Below, one piece after another: positions 23,396-35,549 of a DNA stretch of 64,000 nt (its first letter is position 1; each line of letters starts with the position of its first letter). This stretch comes from Styela clava (Eukaryota; Chordata; Ascidiacea; Stolidobranchia; Styelidae). The stretch lies in NCBI RefSeq assembly GCF_964204865.1, contig NC_135263.1, positions 15,483,426 to 15,547,425 on the forward strand, given 5' to 3'. The translations under genes were made by a program, and so were the position numbers. A model generated the notes under the pieces. That model worked only from the letters and a program-made list of their open reading frames with translations. It was not told the DNA's origin and searched no databases.

Positions 23396-24527
23396 GGCGT
23401 TCATTCTGATCATTTTTTGTGTTAATCAATCAACCGAACAAAACACAAATACATCATAACTCCTATATCGTTGAACGATGATATTGTTTAATCCTGAATG
23501 GCTTTGAAAAATGTTTTTCAAATCCGCATAATATAACGAAGTATCACATTTTGTCAACTAGGTGTTGTTTGTGTTCCAAGAATGAATACCAATACGATGT
23601 TGTTCGAATTAAAAATCTCCAAACGCTGCATTTCCTCGACGTCAGTTACTTTCAATTGTACACCTATGGATTGAAAGTATTAAAGAAACAAACGCATGAC
23701 TGCCGACACGGAGCAAAAACTGCTGAACTTGATAAAATCTGAAAGCGCAAGGACCTATTAATACCTCGACAGGACACTGCATTTTGTAATGTAATTGAGG
23801 CTGCAAAAATTTTCGCGTTTTTCAATCGTTACAGGCAATGAGAAGGTGCATCACGAAATCGATTTAGTCAATTTTGAAAATTTATTTTCAAAGTTGAGTC
23901 AAGTTGTATAACGTTTAATAATGAACAATTGTGATTGCTCATAGAATACTAATACCGCTATACCCGATATATTATTTGCCTAAATATCGGGCACTAGTTT
24001 GGGATATGAATAATCAAAGTTTTATAAATACGCACGTGAGTGAAATGTAAAAACTCCTGATGCAAAATCTTTGGACCAAGCGTTGTTTTTTAGAACCCGA
24101 TGCTGACTGGAACTCACGCTGATAAAAGAGTTCTTTGGGATGTCGTCGGAATATTATGAGTTATTTTTTTCGCACCGAAAAAGGATGGGATTGTATGTAT
24201 TGAACAGTTTCAAATAAAGAGAATAAATCATCGAATTTTCCGCTATATATATTAAATAAGATGTCGCCGAATACTCAAATTTTTCTATATATATATTGTC
24301 ATATATATATATATACCACTGAGGCGCTGAGCACATTGCTCAAAATTTTAGATTAGAAAAAAAACAGAAAAAGTTATATATATTGGGTATTCATGATGAG
24401 TTCAGTTTTGTGTTTCATAAAAAGCTGATTTCAACTATAGCAATATTGGATAAAACTTTATTTTACCATTTTTTAAAAATAGTTTTATATGCCTATTGAA
24501 AATAGAATCATTAGATAAATCTGCATC
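23396..24527. promoter_or_regulatory. Upstream flank of lectin copy 4
   Basis: This intergenic flank is homologous to 9300-10629, 17470-18797, 35555-36080, 37310-38128 and 41118-41676. It preserves the empty insertion sites of the BEL element (around 23560) and of the 3 kb hAT element (around 23985-23995). No gene is recognised. The last 360 bases match the flank of copy 1. Confidence 0.45.
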
Positions 24528-26358
24528 ATGTTAACGATAAAAACGCTGGGTCTGCTTTTACTTGTTAGCTGGTCAAATGCATTTGATGATACTCCAGCTT
24601 GTACGCAAATTGAAAATTTATTTCAAACACTCTGTGCCCGAGGCGGGACACATACATCAATCAGAATCGAAACATCTCAAGGGTCTCCTGGGAAGAAAGA
24701 ACCAGTTGGAGAAAAAGGTGAAATAGGCCGGCCGGGACCCGTCGGGCTTCCAGCTATTGTGGATTATGAACGCATCGAAATTGAAATTGACGAGAAGATT
24801 GCGCCAGGTAAAATGGTTTTTCAGCTGGCGGTACGATTGAAAGCATTAAAAATCATGAAAGACCTTATTCCTATGGTCGAATACGAAAGGGCTCGACTCT
24901 TCTTCGAAAATCTTTTTTGCTCAACTTGTTAATATTTTCAAAACTGAACTCATAAAAATGCCATTTGATTTTTGGACATTATACACATTTGCAACCGATC
25001 TACTTTATAAAATAATTTAGCGCAATTATATAACACGTGGAGCAATTTTAATTTTCTTTATTGCAAGCTGTTGACTTCATGTTGTTCAAAAATACTTACA
25101 CCATTTTCAGGTATTAGTCAATCAGCTGCAAACAACAACGCCCTCCTTACCTTGGTGATTGAGAAATTGGAGGAACGAATAAAGATTTTAGAAAACAGAG
25201 AAGGTATGCAGAAAATACAACAGCAATCTTTAAAACCGTATAGAGTTGCGTTCATGTAGACTCCGGTCAAAAAAAGTCTAATCGAAAATTTATCGTTTAA
25301 ATAATCTTGGTAGTAAACATCTTCGTAGTAAACAAACTTTCATATAAGTTCATGCCCGCTTTTACCAGAAAATTATGTATATTCCTAAATTATTCAGGGG
25401 CGTGTGAAATAAAGTTCGACGGTAAATGCTACTGGGTAGAGAGTCCTTATCATGGTGTGACAGGCTATGACAGATGGGAAGCCACATGTGCAGAACGGAA
25501 TGGCTCACCAGCAAATATTTATTCGGAAAAACATTACGATGTCATCATGCGATACCTTCGAGCGAAAATATTTGCAAAGAGGAGTACGAATTTCCTATGG
25601 GTGGGAATGCGAACAAATCCAGCTGTAAATATATTTATATATATATTTTCCAATTTGAATTGTAAAATATGTTTTGACAAAGTCCGCATTTGTAGCAAAT
25701 TTTAACGTCTCTTGATAATCTTTACCTGACGATCGTTTGTAATTTTCCAAATGCTTTGTGATTAAAGAATGTTGTTGTCGCTAGAAGCATATTACTGGTA
25801 TTTATTCCTAAATTTTCTATGAATCCTTGGAGATCTAATATTTTATTAAACATTTCGCTATCCCATTTTTTTCCTTCACGAGAACGCAATTTTCACGTGA
25901 CAAGTTACTAATTTGCAGCAAACTACTTCGTTTTAATATATATTTGAACATCTCCATTTTGTTGTTTTCAATTAGAGATATATTAAACGAGCGTTTGGAG
26001 AATACCAATTTTATAATTTGTGATCACATTGTAAGAACGTCCAGGATGCCACACGTATACTGTAGCAAAATATTTTGTATTTTCCCTAGTCACTAATTCC
26101 ATGTTATGGAACGAAAAAGAGTTTGACTTTGTTGCAGTGTTGCAGGAAACAATGTTCTTTTCTTTACAGACTGGAATCGTGACACTTTCCGATGGAAGTC
26201 GAGCTCCATTTATGAAATGGTATTCTGGATATCCCTCTAAATCTCCTGCTCATACACACATGACAATTGTTCAAAGAGTTCCATCAAGTTCTGTCAACAT
26301 TGGTATTCACAACTGTCCACCAACGTCCAGCAGAGAGGGCGTATTATGTGAATTATAG
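24528..26358 (+). CDS. Secreted short-collagen C-type-lectin-like protein, copy 4 (4 exons, open)
   Basis: The coding join is 24528-24807, 25111-25203, 25398-25624 and 26170-26358, giving 262 residues with consensus splice sites and matching phases. The product has a signal peptide, eight collagen triplets of which one is broken (Gly to Glu in GKKEPV), a neck helix with one extra Leu codon compared with copy 1 (NNALLTLVIEKL), and a lectin-like fold from CEIKFDGKC to VLCEL. The HNC cysteine is kept. As in the other copies, no EPN or QPD and no WND motif is seen, so calcium-dependent sugar binding of the usual kind is unlikely. With copy 1 this is one of only two undamaged genes of the array, and a secreted immune or adhesion role is inferred from domain layout only. 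Confidence 0.85.
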
Positions 26359-26621
26359 AGCAATAATATTGATTCGGATAATTTTCTTGACATAGACTAC
26401 TTTGTATTTTTATCTAATTCACGAAGCATTTTTCTTCAAGGCTTTTTTTGAAATGTCATATAAAATATATCCAAATGTATAAATTTAACAAATCTATTAT
26501 TAACGGCGTAGAAAAACAGCACACAGCAAATAATTCAGTTTCGCACATAACGCGAGTTTTAAAACTTATTGTTTGTCCCGTTTTCCCTAATCCCCGTGTC
26601 TTATTACAATTTTCTTTCGAA

Positions 26622-26870
26622 AAATACCACTAGGGCTTATTGGGTGTGTCTTTTATTTTCATATATCAAAAACAAAGTTACACAGTGGAAAATGATGAAA
26701 TTTTCAAATACACAAAATTGGTGAGCCGATATCCATTTACTCATAAATAACCTAACATTTTCCTCTTCCACGCGTCTTAGATTATTCATTTACTGTTGGT
26801 GAGATTTCTTGCTATCGACTAGATCAAAAAATAAATAAAAATTCGCGCTATAAACTAGGTCTTATCTTAA
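26622..26870. mobile_element. Decayed hAT-like MITE fragment behind lectin copy 4
   Basis: This is the orthologous copy of the fragment at 2440-2700 ('accactagggcttattgggtg' to 'aaactaggtcttatct') and has the same flanks. It moved with the lectin block. Confidence 0.5.
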
Positions 26871-27417
26871 GGCGAGTGTCCCACATCGCCCCAAAGACTA
26901 TACGTTGAATCAGTACTCGTTTTACTGTACTCTCACTGATTTAACTGTATAATTCACCAGATTTATGCTGGCTTATACTGATTTGACTTCTGTTTCCTGG
27001 CGGAAAAGTATGTTTCTTTCGTTTACTAAATAAGTATGTAACAAACTAAAAGTCCGATTATTTCATATTTGTATTTAAGACATCATTATAAATACTAGCA
27101 TCAGCGAAGAAATGAAATATATTATATAATATTCTATATATAAGTAAATCAACACTTTTCTAAAAAATACATTCATATTGTTTCATATTCCCGCCGGTTT
27201 CTTTCATTTATATTTTAACAGTTCACTCCGAACAAGGTTCTGGCCAATTAGACAATAAATTCTTCTGAATCGATGAATGTATACTAAAATCTTAGTATAA
27301 CCACACGTATACTAAAGCAAAATCTTTTGTATTTTCCCTCGTCACTAATGCTATGTTATGAAACGAAAAAAAGCTTGACTTTGTTGCAAGAAACATAATA
27401 TGTTCTTTTCCTTACAG

Positions 27418-27606
27418 ACTGAAATCGTGACACTTTCCGATGGAAGTCAAGCTTCATTTATGAAATGATATCCTGGATATCCCTCTAAAAATTCTGCTTA
27501 TACGCACATGGCAATTGTTCAAAGAGCCCCATCAAGTTGTAGCGACATTGGTATTTACAACTGGCCACCAACGTCCAGCAGTGAAGGCGTATTATGTGAA
27601 TTATAG
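27418..27606 (+). pseudogene. Orphan lectin exon 4
   Basis: A 189-bp exon 4 with its polypyrimidine tract and ACAG acceptor is preserved without indels, but the Trp codon of FMKW is TGA. No exons 1-3 precede it: at about 27300 the flank of copy 4 is fused directly to intron 3 sequence of a paralogue ('agtataa' then 'ccacacgtatact'). Its HNW-type sequence and the following 3' flank place it with copies 2 and 3. Confidence 0.85.
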
Positions 27607-29458
27607 AGCAATAACAACGCTTCAGATAATTTTTTTGACACGGAAATACATTGTATTTTTTTTATCTAACTCTAGGAGGCATTTTTTTGAAGCTCATGCT
27701 TCAACAATCTCTTCGAAATGTTTTATAAAATATTTCCAAATGTTTGAAGGTAACAAAGTCTATTTTTAACGGTGTAGAAAACCATCTCACAACAAATAAT
27801 TCAGTATCACACACCAGAACGCGAGTTTAGAATCTTATTGTGTACACCGAATGAATTGACGCTTTTAATCAAGAGCGAGTGTCAGAGGTTTGAAGACGAT
27901 CAGATTCCGTCCTAGTTCTGACTATAAACGAGCGATCGGGAGGCGTTACCATGACGACCTTTCCGGTAGCTTCCGGGAAACCAAAATCTTTGGGTTCCGG
28001 GGAAAGTATGGTTGCAAAGCTGAAACTTGAGCAATCTTACTATTGGAAATATTGGAGTTTAGGTCGACGAGACGTGAGTTGCGCAAGTCAATCACAAGAT
28101 CATGCTCTGACAAAAAAATCAGCTCTGATCAGTCTCTGACAATAACGAGTAAACTGCACTCAACTTCAAGTTAGATTGAGGCAGAAGGTTATTTGTTGAG
28201 GTGGGTGTGGTTGAAGAGTTTAAAGGAGATTGCCCAAAATTTGAAACCCCAAAGATCAGAACGTGGCGAGCAAGCCATGTGACCAACCGACGGCTGACGC
28301 GACCCGGACCTAGGTGTCGCTATAAGTCTTTGTGTATTTTGCAATCTAAAAAGCGGATTCAGCACTGATTTAATCAGTGGATATACGCAAATACTGCCAA
28401 CATGCAAGCATTACAATGCCTTTGAACCTGGGTAAAATATTTGAGATTTCTGTACGTCCGTATATTACATGACGTCCAATAGTATTTCTACTTTTACAAA
28501 ATCGTTGCTCAAACACAAAATGTCGTGAATTAAGATGAATTACCTTTTTTCTGCAACTTTACTGCAATGCGAGTATTCATGTCATGTTCAATGTTGGCTC
28601 AATATATATTCGATATGCTCGGTATACCGCGAAAATATCGTTCCAATTTAAATCTTCACTCAGTCTGCTGTATGCTGCCATGCTGTTACGTTACCCGTGG
28701 TGAACTCACCAGTACTGGCCGGTGCCCGGAGTCTCTTTTTTTTGTAACGAATTTGTTTTTTGGACATTAATCTTTTTAATTATATATATTTTTTGACTTC
28801 TTTCTATTCAACCTGTATCAGAGTTAGACTTTTATCACGGGTGTCGCTGCCCGAGGTTCGCATCAAGTGTATTTTCATTTTGGTGAATTGCCTCCTAGGC
28901 ATTTTGGGCTGCAATATTTGACCGTGAGTTTGATATTTTCAATTTATACAAGACGTGCACATCGAGTGCAATATTCATGTAAAGACTGTTCTATGTCAAT
29001 ATGTCTTCACTCTAAATGAAAAATTGTGATTATTATGTTCAAAATGGATGGGTTTTGTTATGACAAATTTGAAAAGTGTGTGGAGGTGTGCCATGTCTGG
29101 TCATCGAAGCTTTGCTAACACTCATGGCAATAGCTAAGTAGCTTAGATGTTCATCGTTGTTCGGTATTTTGTATATATAGATTTTTGAGTTGTCTCTTTG
29201 TTGCCCAAGTTTACAGTTTGGTATTATAATGTCACAGACAAAAAATAAAGGCTTAACTTAAGCAAAAGTTATGAGACCTCTCCAGGAAACCAGACGTTCA
29301 TTCTGATCATTTTTTGTGTTAATCAATCAACCGAACAAAACACAAATACATCATAACTTCTATATCGTTGAACGATGACATTGTTCAATCCTGAATTGCT
29401 TTAAAAAATGTTTTTCAAAACCGCATAATATAACAAAGTAATCACATTTTGTCATATA
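27607..29458. other. Repetitive spacer from the lectin block, no gene seen
   Basis: Positions 27607-27860 match the sequence following copies 2 and 3. Positions 28200-29458 match 14100-15231 and 22260-23395. The interval 27870-28190 is not clearly repeated elsewhere in the window and holds only short open frames. Confidence 0.4.
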
Positions 29459-29463
29459 GGTAT

Positions 29464-30053
29464 TGTTACTGCAGCGGTTTGCAGCAGTGTCTTTAATGAT
29501 TGACAGGCGAGATTGTATGACGTCATAGTTAGAATGTTTCGTTTAGTTAGAATGTTCTGGAAATCATGTCATTTCCTGTCTCTGGCCTGTAACACGAGTT
29601 AGTGCTGTCCCTGTATAGTTCAGACGTGTATGGCTGTATTAATATTATTCTAGTGTCAGATTTTGTTGTTTGAATCTGCATGTATAAATATGAGCTTAGG
29701 ATATGTACCGGTACTGGTATTGAGTTCAGTTGCATATTGTTTTGACGAAAAGGTAATTAATTGTTATGTTCTTGTTTACACAGTTTGTTATAATAATCTG
29801 CCAGAGAAGCACCGAATTCAATGTCAGTTACCGCAGTTTCAACATTGTAATTATCAATTAGCAGTTAACCGGAACACAATATTTCATGTTTGATAACATT
29901 ACTGCATTATTTCTGGACTTTGTCCTGTGGAAGCTGGATTTTCATGCTATTAAAATATTGAAACACGAGTCAAGCTGCATTGAATTGTTATTAGATTCGT
30001 CTGCTAGCATTCCATCAACAGACTAAGGAAGGGATCGAATGCCTGCAGCCACA
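29464..30053 (+). repeat. 5' LTR of BEL/Pao element
   Basis: The LTR is 590 bp with TG...CA ends. TATAAATA at 29683-29690 is a plausible promoter element and 'attaaaata' near 29948 a plausible poly(A) region. The internal region starts with 'gtaactgacaata', where a tRNA primer site would lie; I could not match it to a tRNA by eye. Confidence 0.95.
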
Positions 30054-30139
30054 GTAACTGACAATAGGTCTGCTGAACTGTCAGATTCGAGTCATCAGGA
30101 ATATTTACAGAATTAACAACAATAACAGTCAACAGAATA

Positions 30140-33100
30140 ATGGCAAGTCAAGACAACCGAGAAGAAGGAATATCAAAGTTCACACCAACAGCTGACAATC
30201 CAAATTATGTCAATTCTGATGTCAATTTCGAGTTGCTTGCATCTTCGAGTGGTATGTCAAAAGAAATAGAAGAAACAATGAGCGATATACCCAATGTGGA
30301 TTTAAGGTGCCTTTCCAAACAAGTTCAGCATTTAACTGATGAGATGAAAGGTGAAGATGATGCAATTTCAATTGCTGGTTCTGCTTGCTCTAATTGCAGT
30401 CACAAAAGTTCAATTTCTCAACAAAGCAACTCCAGCCTTGTTTCACTTAGACTGAAATATAAAACAAATCTTGCTGACCTGAAAGTAAAGCAAAAGTATC
30501 AGCAAGAGGAGGATAGACTAATGAAGGAGTTCCAGTCATCAATGAGCAATCTTAAGCTTCGAAGAGAAATTGAAGTAAATGAAGCCTGCCTATCTGTTCT
30601 TGATGAAGAAGAAGTGAAACTTCAACTGGAAAGTAATGAGCTCTTGGCTATAGCCAGTCAGGACTCTGGTAAGGTTCCAGAGTCGTCAAGTTGCCATGGA
30701 GAGCCATTGCTATTACAACTGGAAGGTACCAAGCAGCTGAAATTAACCAATCAAAATTTAGGTGAGACATCTAAGTTGCCACGTTGCCATGGAGAGCCAT
30801 TGCTATTACAACTGGAAGGTACCAAGCAGTTGAAATTAACCAATCAAAATTTAGGTGAGACATCTAAGTTGCCAATATGCCATGGAGAGCCATCTCTATC
30901 ACAATTAGAGAGTACCAAGTCTTTGAAATTAACCGAACGGAAATTAGATGGGGCTTCCAAGTTGCCAATATGTCACGGAGAGCCATCTTTACCAACATCA
31001 GCTAGTTATGTTTATTCTGTTTCTGGTTCAACAAGACATTTGCAAACACCATCAACCATAATTTGCTCATCACATCCACAATTTGTAAATTCTGTCGTGC
31101 AGCACCTTCCAATCGACGGTCAATGTTACACACAAAATGCCATGCAAAGTGTTCCATTTTCATATGGGTATGCACCAATGAGCAATTTACCATCTCCACA
31201 AAGCCTGTATTCTACTGTGAGACAAGGTGATAACTTGCTAAGCCAGCTCAATGGTCAAAACATTGTCAACAATCACCCCTTTTCCAGTGGAATTAAGACA
31301 ACATGTGATAGATCAGCAGATAGAGGAGGAGCTCAATATAGACTTCCAGAAATCAAAATTGAAGTATTCACTGGGGAAATTATTAAATATCCATCATGGG
31401 AGACTGCATTCAATGGTTTAGTTGATAACAAAGCGGCATGTGTAGAACAAAAGTTGAATTTGCTCAGCCAATATTTGAGCGGTGAGCCGAAAGAACTTGT
31501 GCAAGGTTATTTGTTACTTCAGACCGAAGATGCATATGTAATGGCAAAGGAGGAGCTGAAGCGAAGGTATGGGAATTCAAATTTGATAAGTAAAGCGTTT
31601 GCTACTAAATTGAAAGAATGGCCCAATATAGCACCACATGACCCAATTAGCATAAGAAGGTTTTCTGACTTCCTAAATCAACTTCTGGCTGCAAAAAGGC
31701 GGTTTCAGTGTTTGGGTATTCTGGATTACTCCCAAGAAAATACGAATATTGTGGCAAAGTTGCCATATGACGTTATAAACTTGTGGAGAATTGAAGTTAG
31801 AAAGTATAAACAAGAAAAGAAAAATGAAAATGCTTATCCATCTTTTGATGTTCTTGTAAGATTTGTGTACGATCAAGCAGAGAATGCCAACATTCCAGAA
31901 TTGAGTGATCTCAAAAAAGAATCTAGAGCATCATATCACAAAGCCGATATGTCAAACAGAAGATCCAAGGTTGTGGTGCTATCCACTTCAACAAAAGAAG
32001 AGTGTAAAGCACAATGTAAATTTTGTAATAAGGATCATTTTCTCAAAGATTGTGAGAAGTTCATTAGTTTATCAAGGATGGACAAGAAACAATTCATTCT
32101 AAGCAACAATCTTTGTTTTGCGTGTGGCTCGGGAAGCGGTCATTTTGCACGAAATTGTAAAGATAAGGCGAAGTGCAAAATATGCCAGAAAACTCATATG
32201 ACTTGTTTTCATCAAGCAGAAAAACGAAAGACGTCAGAGCAGACCACATCTTTATGCACTACGACCAGTAACAAGATTGACCAATTGCATGACGTCGAAT
32301 GTGACTTATCTATGATACTTCCAGTGTGGATCAGAGATAAAGGTGATCATAGTAAGGAAGTTTTGTCTTATTGCATTCTAGATGAGCAATCTAATACAGG
32401 CTTCATCAGTCATCAGGTCCAGGAAGAACTTGGTGTCAAGGGACACGAAACCAGCATAACTCTATCAACAATGTTCAAAAGCAATGTGGCCATTGCAACT
32501 AGAAAAGTATCATGTTTGGAAGTGCTCAGCTATGATCGTAAAGTGTGTATAGGATTGCCACCGGTGTACACTCGAGAAGAAATTCCAATTAGACGATCAC
32601 AAATACCCACACCAGATAAGGCAAGGGCATGGCCTCATTTAGAAAAAATTGCTGATCTAATTCCACCATATCATCCAATCGTTCCAGTTGGATTATTGCT
32701 TGGGAACAACATTCCTAGTGTACTGAGACCTAGAGAAATAATTGCTGGCCATGATGACCAGCCATATGCTCAAAGGTCAATTCTGGGCTGGGGAATTGTT
32801 GGAGCAGTGCGGAGGTCTTCACTCAAACCAGCTGTTTCTCATCTGATTGATACCGATGTAGGCAACCATGATGTAGATATTTATCCTGAAGTAACATGCA
32901 GATTTGCTTTATTGACAAAGACAAAAGAAATTATTGAGCCTCGCCATCTACAGCGAATGCCGGAGCTAGAATTCACAGAGCGTGAAAATAAATACAGCGA
33001 GCTTTCCATTGATGACTCTCGATTTTTGAAAATTTCATCAGAAAATATAGTCAGAACCAATGATGGTCATTTCGAAATGCCTCTGCCTTTAAAGTCTAGG

Positions 33101-34783
33101 GAAGTTTCATTACCAAATAATAGATCACTAGCATTGCGTAGACTGCTCCAACTTAAAAAGAGACTACTGAAAGACGAAAGATTTAAAAATGACTATGTTG
33201 AATTCATGGAAAACACACTTCGAGATTGTGCCGAAAGGGTCCCAGATGAAAAATTGTTGCTGCTCAATGGTAAAGTTAACTACATATCTCACTCTGGAAT
33301 TTACCATAAAAGGAAAACTGATCAAATCAGAGTTATATTTGATTGCTCTGCGGTCTACGCTGGTGTTTCACTAAATGACTACCTTTTGCAGGGTCCGAAT
33401 TTAATGTCAAATTTGGTTGGAATTTTATGGAGATTCAGGCAAGATTCTATTGCAGTAGTAAGCGATATTAAGTCCATGTTCCACCAGTTTTATGTAAAAG
33501 AAGAAGACAGAAATCTCCTACGGTTCTTATGGTGGGAAGATAGCAACTTCAACAGAAGTATCGTAGAATTTCGAATGAAAAGTCATCCATTTGGAGCAGC
33601 CAGCAGTCCAGGTTGTGCAAACTTTGGTTTAAAACGATGTGCTGATGAAGGAGAAGCCGAATACGGAGAAGCGGCAGCTAACTATATTCGACAGGATTTC
33701 TATATGGATGATGGGTTGAAGTCTGTGGCTACATTTGAAGAAGCAGTTGATTTAATTCAACAGAGTCGAGCACTCTGTGCCAGTGCTGGCCTCAAATTGC
33801 ATAAATTCATATCTAATAACTGCGAAGTGCTTGAATCCATACCAGAAGATGAAAGAGCTAAGGATATTAAAACTCTGGACGTCACAGTTGATCCTCTACC
33901 AATTGAAAGGACTTTGGGTATTGTCTGGTGTATTGAATCTGACGATTTTCAGTTCAAAATAGAAATAAAGGATCTACCGTTTACTAGAAGAAACATCCTC
34001 TCTTCGGTGAGCTCTATTTTTGATCCTGTGGGATTTTTAGCACCAGTTGTTTTAAGAGGGAAAATGATTTTACAAGAACTCTGCAAAGAAAAATATGACT
34101 GGGATGACCCAGTGCCTAAATATTTGCGAAGTAAGTGGGAAAAATGGCGCAATGAAATTCTAGAATTGGAGCGACTGAAGATTCCTCGCTGTTATAAACC
34201 TGAAGACTTTGGCCGTATCAGCTCTGTTGAACTTCATAGTCTCTCGGATGCCAGTGAAATTGGTTATGGCCAGTGTACTTATTTGAGACTGACTAATGAG
34301 CGGGGTGAGATTCATTGCAGTTTTGTTATGGGAAAGGCTCGTGTAGCCCCGTTGAAGCAAATCACAACACCAAGAATGGAGCTGACTGCAGCTGTGATCT
34401 CAGCAAAAATGAGTGACCTAATTGTTCGGGAGCTCGAGTATAAGGACATCAGTGTTTTTCATTGGGTGGATAGCAAAGTAGTTCTCGGCTACATAAATAA
34501 TGAGGCAAAAAGATTTCATGTGTTCGTAGCTAACCGTGTGCAACAGATACACGATTTGAGTAAATCTGATACATGGTTTTACATCGATTCATCTGCGAAT
34601 CCTAGTGATGACGCCTCAAGAGGCATAAGTGCAAGAGAACTTCTTTATGATTCTCGCTGGCTAAGAGGACCAGAATTTCTTTGGCAACAAGATCAGAGTT
34701 GGAAAAGCTCATTATATAAAGCTGATGAGGAAACTGAAAATTGTTTGATAGAGGAAACGATGAATCGGCAAACTAGTTATTGA
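30140..34783 (+). CDS. BEL/Pao Gag-Pro-RT-RNase H polyprotein (no integrase)
   Basis: The single 1547-residue frame has these parts in order. Residues 1-180 are charged with coiled-coil character. Four 31-residue repeats (CHGEP...) span about 183-290. A DUF1759-like Gag region (LPEIKIEVFTGE) runs about 400-560. Three zinc-knuckle-like Cys/His clusters lie at about 620-695 (CKFC...H...C, CFACGSGSGHFARNC, CKICQKTH). A peptidase A17-type site (LDEQSNTGFIS) lies near 746. Reverse transcriptase has FDCSA near 1066, the first Asp in VVSDIKSMF, and the catalytic FYMDD near 1187. RNase H runs about 1360-1500 with SDAS, RMEL, WVDSK and PSDDAS acidic residues. The frame stops shortly after RNase H. The zinc-binding and catalytic core of integrase, standard for BEL/Pao, are absent, so new insertions would need integrase from another element. 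No internal stop is present. Confidence 0.95.
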   Translation: MASQDNREEGISKFTPTADNPNYVNSDVNFELLASSSGMSKEIEETMSDIPNVDLRCLSKQVQHLTDEMKGEDDAISIAGSACSNCSHKSSISQQSNSSLVSLRLKYKTNLADLKVKQKYQQEEDRLMKEFQSSMSNLKLRREIEVNEACLSVLDEEEVKLQLESNELLAIASQDSGKVPESSSCHGEPLLLQLEGTKQLKLTNQNLGETSKLPRCHGEPLLLQLEGTKQLKLTNQNLGETSKLPICHGEPSLSQLESTKSLKLTERKLDGASKLPICHGEPSLPTSASYVYSVSGSTRHLQTPSTIICSSHPQFVNSVVQHLPIDGQCYTQNAMQSVPFSYGYAPMSNLPSPQSLYSTVRQGDNLLSQLNGQNIVNNHPFSSGIKTTCDRSADRGGAQYRLPEIKIEVFTGEIIKYPSWETAFNGLVDNKAACVEQKLNLLSQYLSGEPKELVQGYLLLQTEDAYVMAKEELKRRYGNSNLISKAFATKLKEWPNIAPHDPISIRRFSDFLNQLLAAKRRFQCLGILDYSQENTNIVAKLPYDVINLWRIEVRKYKQEKKNENAYPSFDVLVRFVYDQAENANIPELSDLKKESRASYHKADMSNRRSKVVVLSTSTKEECKAQCKFCNKDHFLKDCEKFISLSRMDKKQFILSNNLCFACGSGSGHFARNCKDKAKCKICQKTHMTCFHQAEKRKTSEQTTSLCTTTSNKIDQLHDVECDLSMILPVWIRDKGDHSKEVLSYCILDEQSNTGFISHQVQEELGVKGHETSITLSTMFKSNVAIATRKVSCLEVLSYDRKVCIGLPPVYTREEIPIRRSQIPTPDKARAWPHLEKIADLIPPYHPIVPVGLLLGNNIPSVLRPREIIAGHDDQPYAQRSILGWGIVGAVRRSSLKPAVSHLIDTDVGNHDVDIYPEVTCRFALLTKTKEIIEPRHLQRMPELEFTERENKYSELSIDDSRFLKISSENIVRTNDGHFEMPLPLKSREVSLPNNRSLALRRLLQLKKRLLKDERFKNDYVEFMENTLRDCAERVPDEKLLLLNGKVNYISHSGIYHKRKTDQIRVIFDCSAVYAGVSLNDYLLQGPNLMSNLVGILWRFRQDSIAVVSDIKSMFHQFYVKEEDRNLLRFLWWEDSNFNRSIVEFRMKSHPFGAASSPGCANFGLKRCADEGEAEYGEAAANYIRQDFYMDDGLKSVATFEEAVDLIQQSRALCASAGLKLHKFISNNCEVLESIPEDERAKDIKTLDVTVDPLPIERTLGIVWCIESDDFQFKIEIKDLPFTRRNILSSVSSIFDPVGFLAPVVLRGKMILQELCKEKYDWDDPVPKYLRSKWEKWRNEILELERLKIPRCYKPEDFGRISSVELHSLSDASEIGYGQCTYLRLTNERGEIHCSFVMGKARVAPLKQITTPRMELTAAVISAKMSDLIVRELEYKDISVFHWVDSKVVLGYINNEAKRFHVFVANRVQQIHDLSKSDTWFYIDSSANPSDDASRGISARELLYDSRWLRGPEFLWQQDQSWKSSLYKADEETENCLIEETMNRQTSY
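30695..31000 (+). repeat. Four 93-bp in-frame tandem repeats inside Gag
   Basis: The motif 'catgga' (last copy 'cacgga') recurs at 30695, 30788, 30881 and 30974, an exact 93-bp spacing that encodes 31-residue units containing CHGEP and a Leu/Lys-rich segment. The first two units are almost identical and the later ones have diverged. Confidence 0.9.
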
Positions 34784-34959
34784 GAGTTGGTTCCGCAAGT
34801 GTAATTTTCTTTAGATTTTGTAAGGAATCTATGTGTAAATAGTGCTGTTTCTTTCTTAATGTTACTCTGTTCAATTTTATGTGTTCATTGAGTTAGGTTT
34901 AGAGTCGATTTGTATAATTGCAAAACATAGTAGGTAGTTATTGTTTTGCAGGAGAGCCA

Positions 34960-35549
34960 TGTTACTGCAGCGGTTTGCAGCAGTGTCTTTAATGATTGAC
35001 AGGCGAGATTGTATGACGTCATAGTTAGAATGTTTCGTTTAGTTAGAATGTTCTGGAAATCATGTCATTTCCTGTCTCTGGCCTGTAACACGAGTTAGTG
35101 CTGTCCCTGTATAGTTCAGACGTGTATGGCTGTATTAATATTATTCTAGTGTCAGATTTTGTTGTTTGAATCTGCATGTATAAATATGAGCTTAGGATAT
35201 GTACCGGTACTGGTATTGAGTTCAGTTGCATATTGTTTTGACGAAAAGGTAATTAATTGTTATGTTCTTGTTTACACAGTTTGTTATAATAATCTGCCAG
35301 AGAAGCACCGAATTCAATGTCAGTTACCGCAGTTTCAACATTGTAATTATCAATTAGCAGTTAACCGGAACACAATATTTCATGTTTGATAACATTACTG
35401 CATTATTTCTGGACTTTGTCCTGTGGAAGCTGGATTTTCATGCTATTAAAATATTGAAACACGAGTCAAGCTGCATTGAATTGTTATTAGATTCGTCTGC
35501 TAGCATTCCATCAACAGACTAAGGAAGGGATCGAATGCCTGCAGCCACA
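34960..35549 (+). repeat. 3' LTR of BEL/Pao element
   Basis: This LTR is the same length as, and apparently identical to, 29464-30053. It is preceded by a purine stretch 'ggagag' that could serve as the plus-strand primer. It is followed by the GGTAT target duplication and the continued lectin flank ('tgtttgtgttccaag'). Confidence 0.95.

Noticed and set aside
29663..29893. 76-codon frame, identical at 35159-35389
   Set aside because: It lies inside the LTRs; identity reflects the LTR pair and not a gene.
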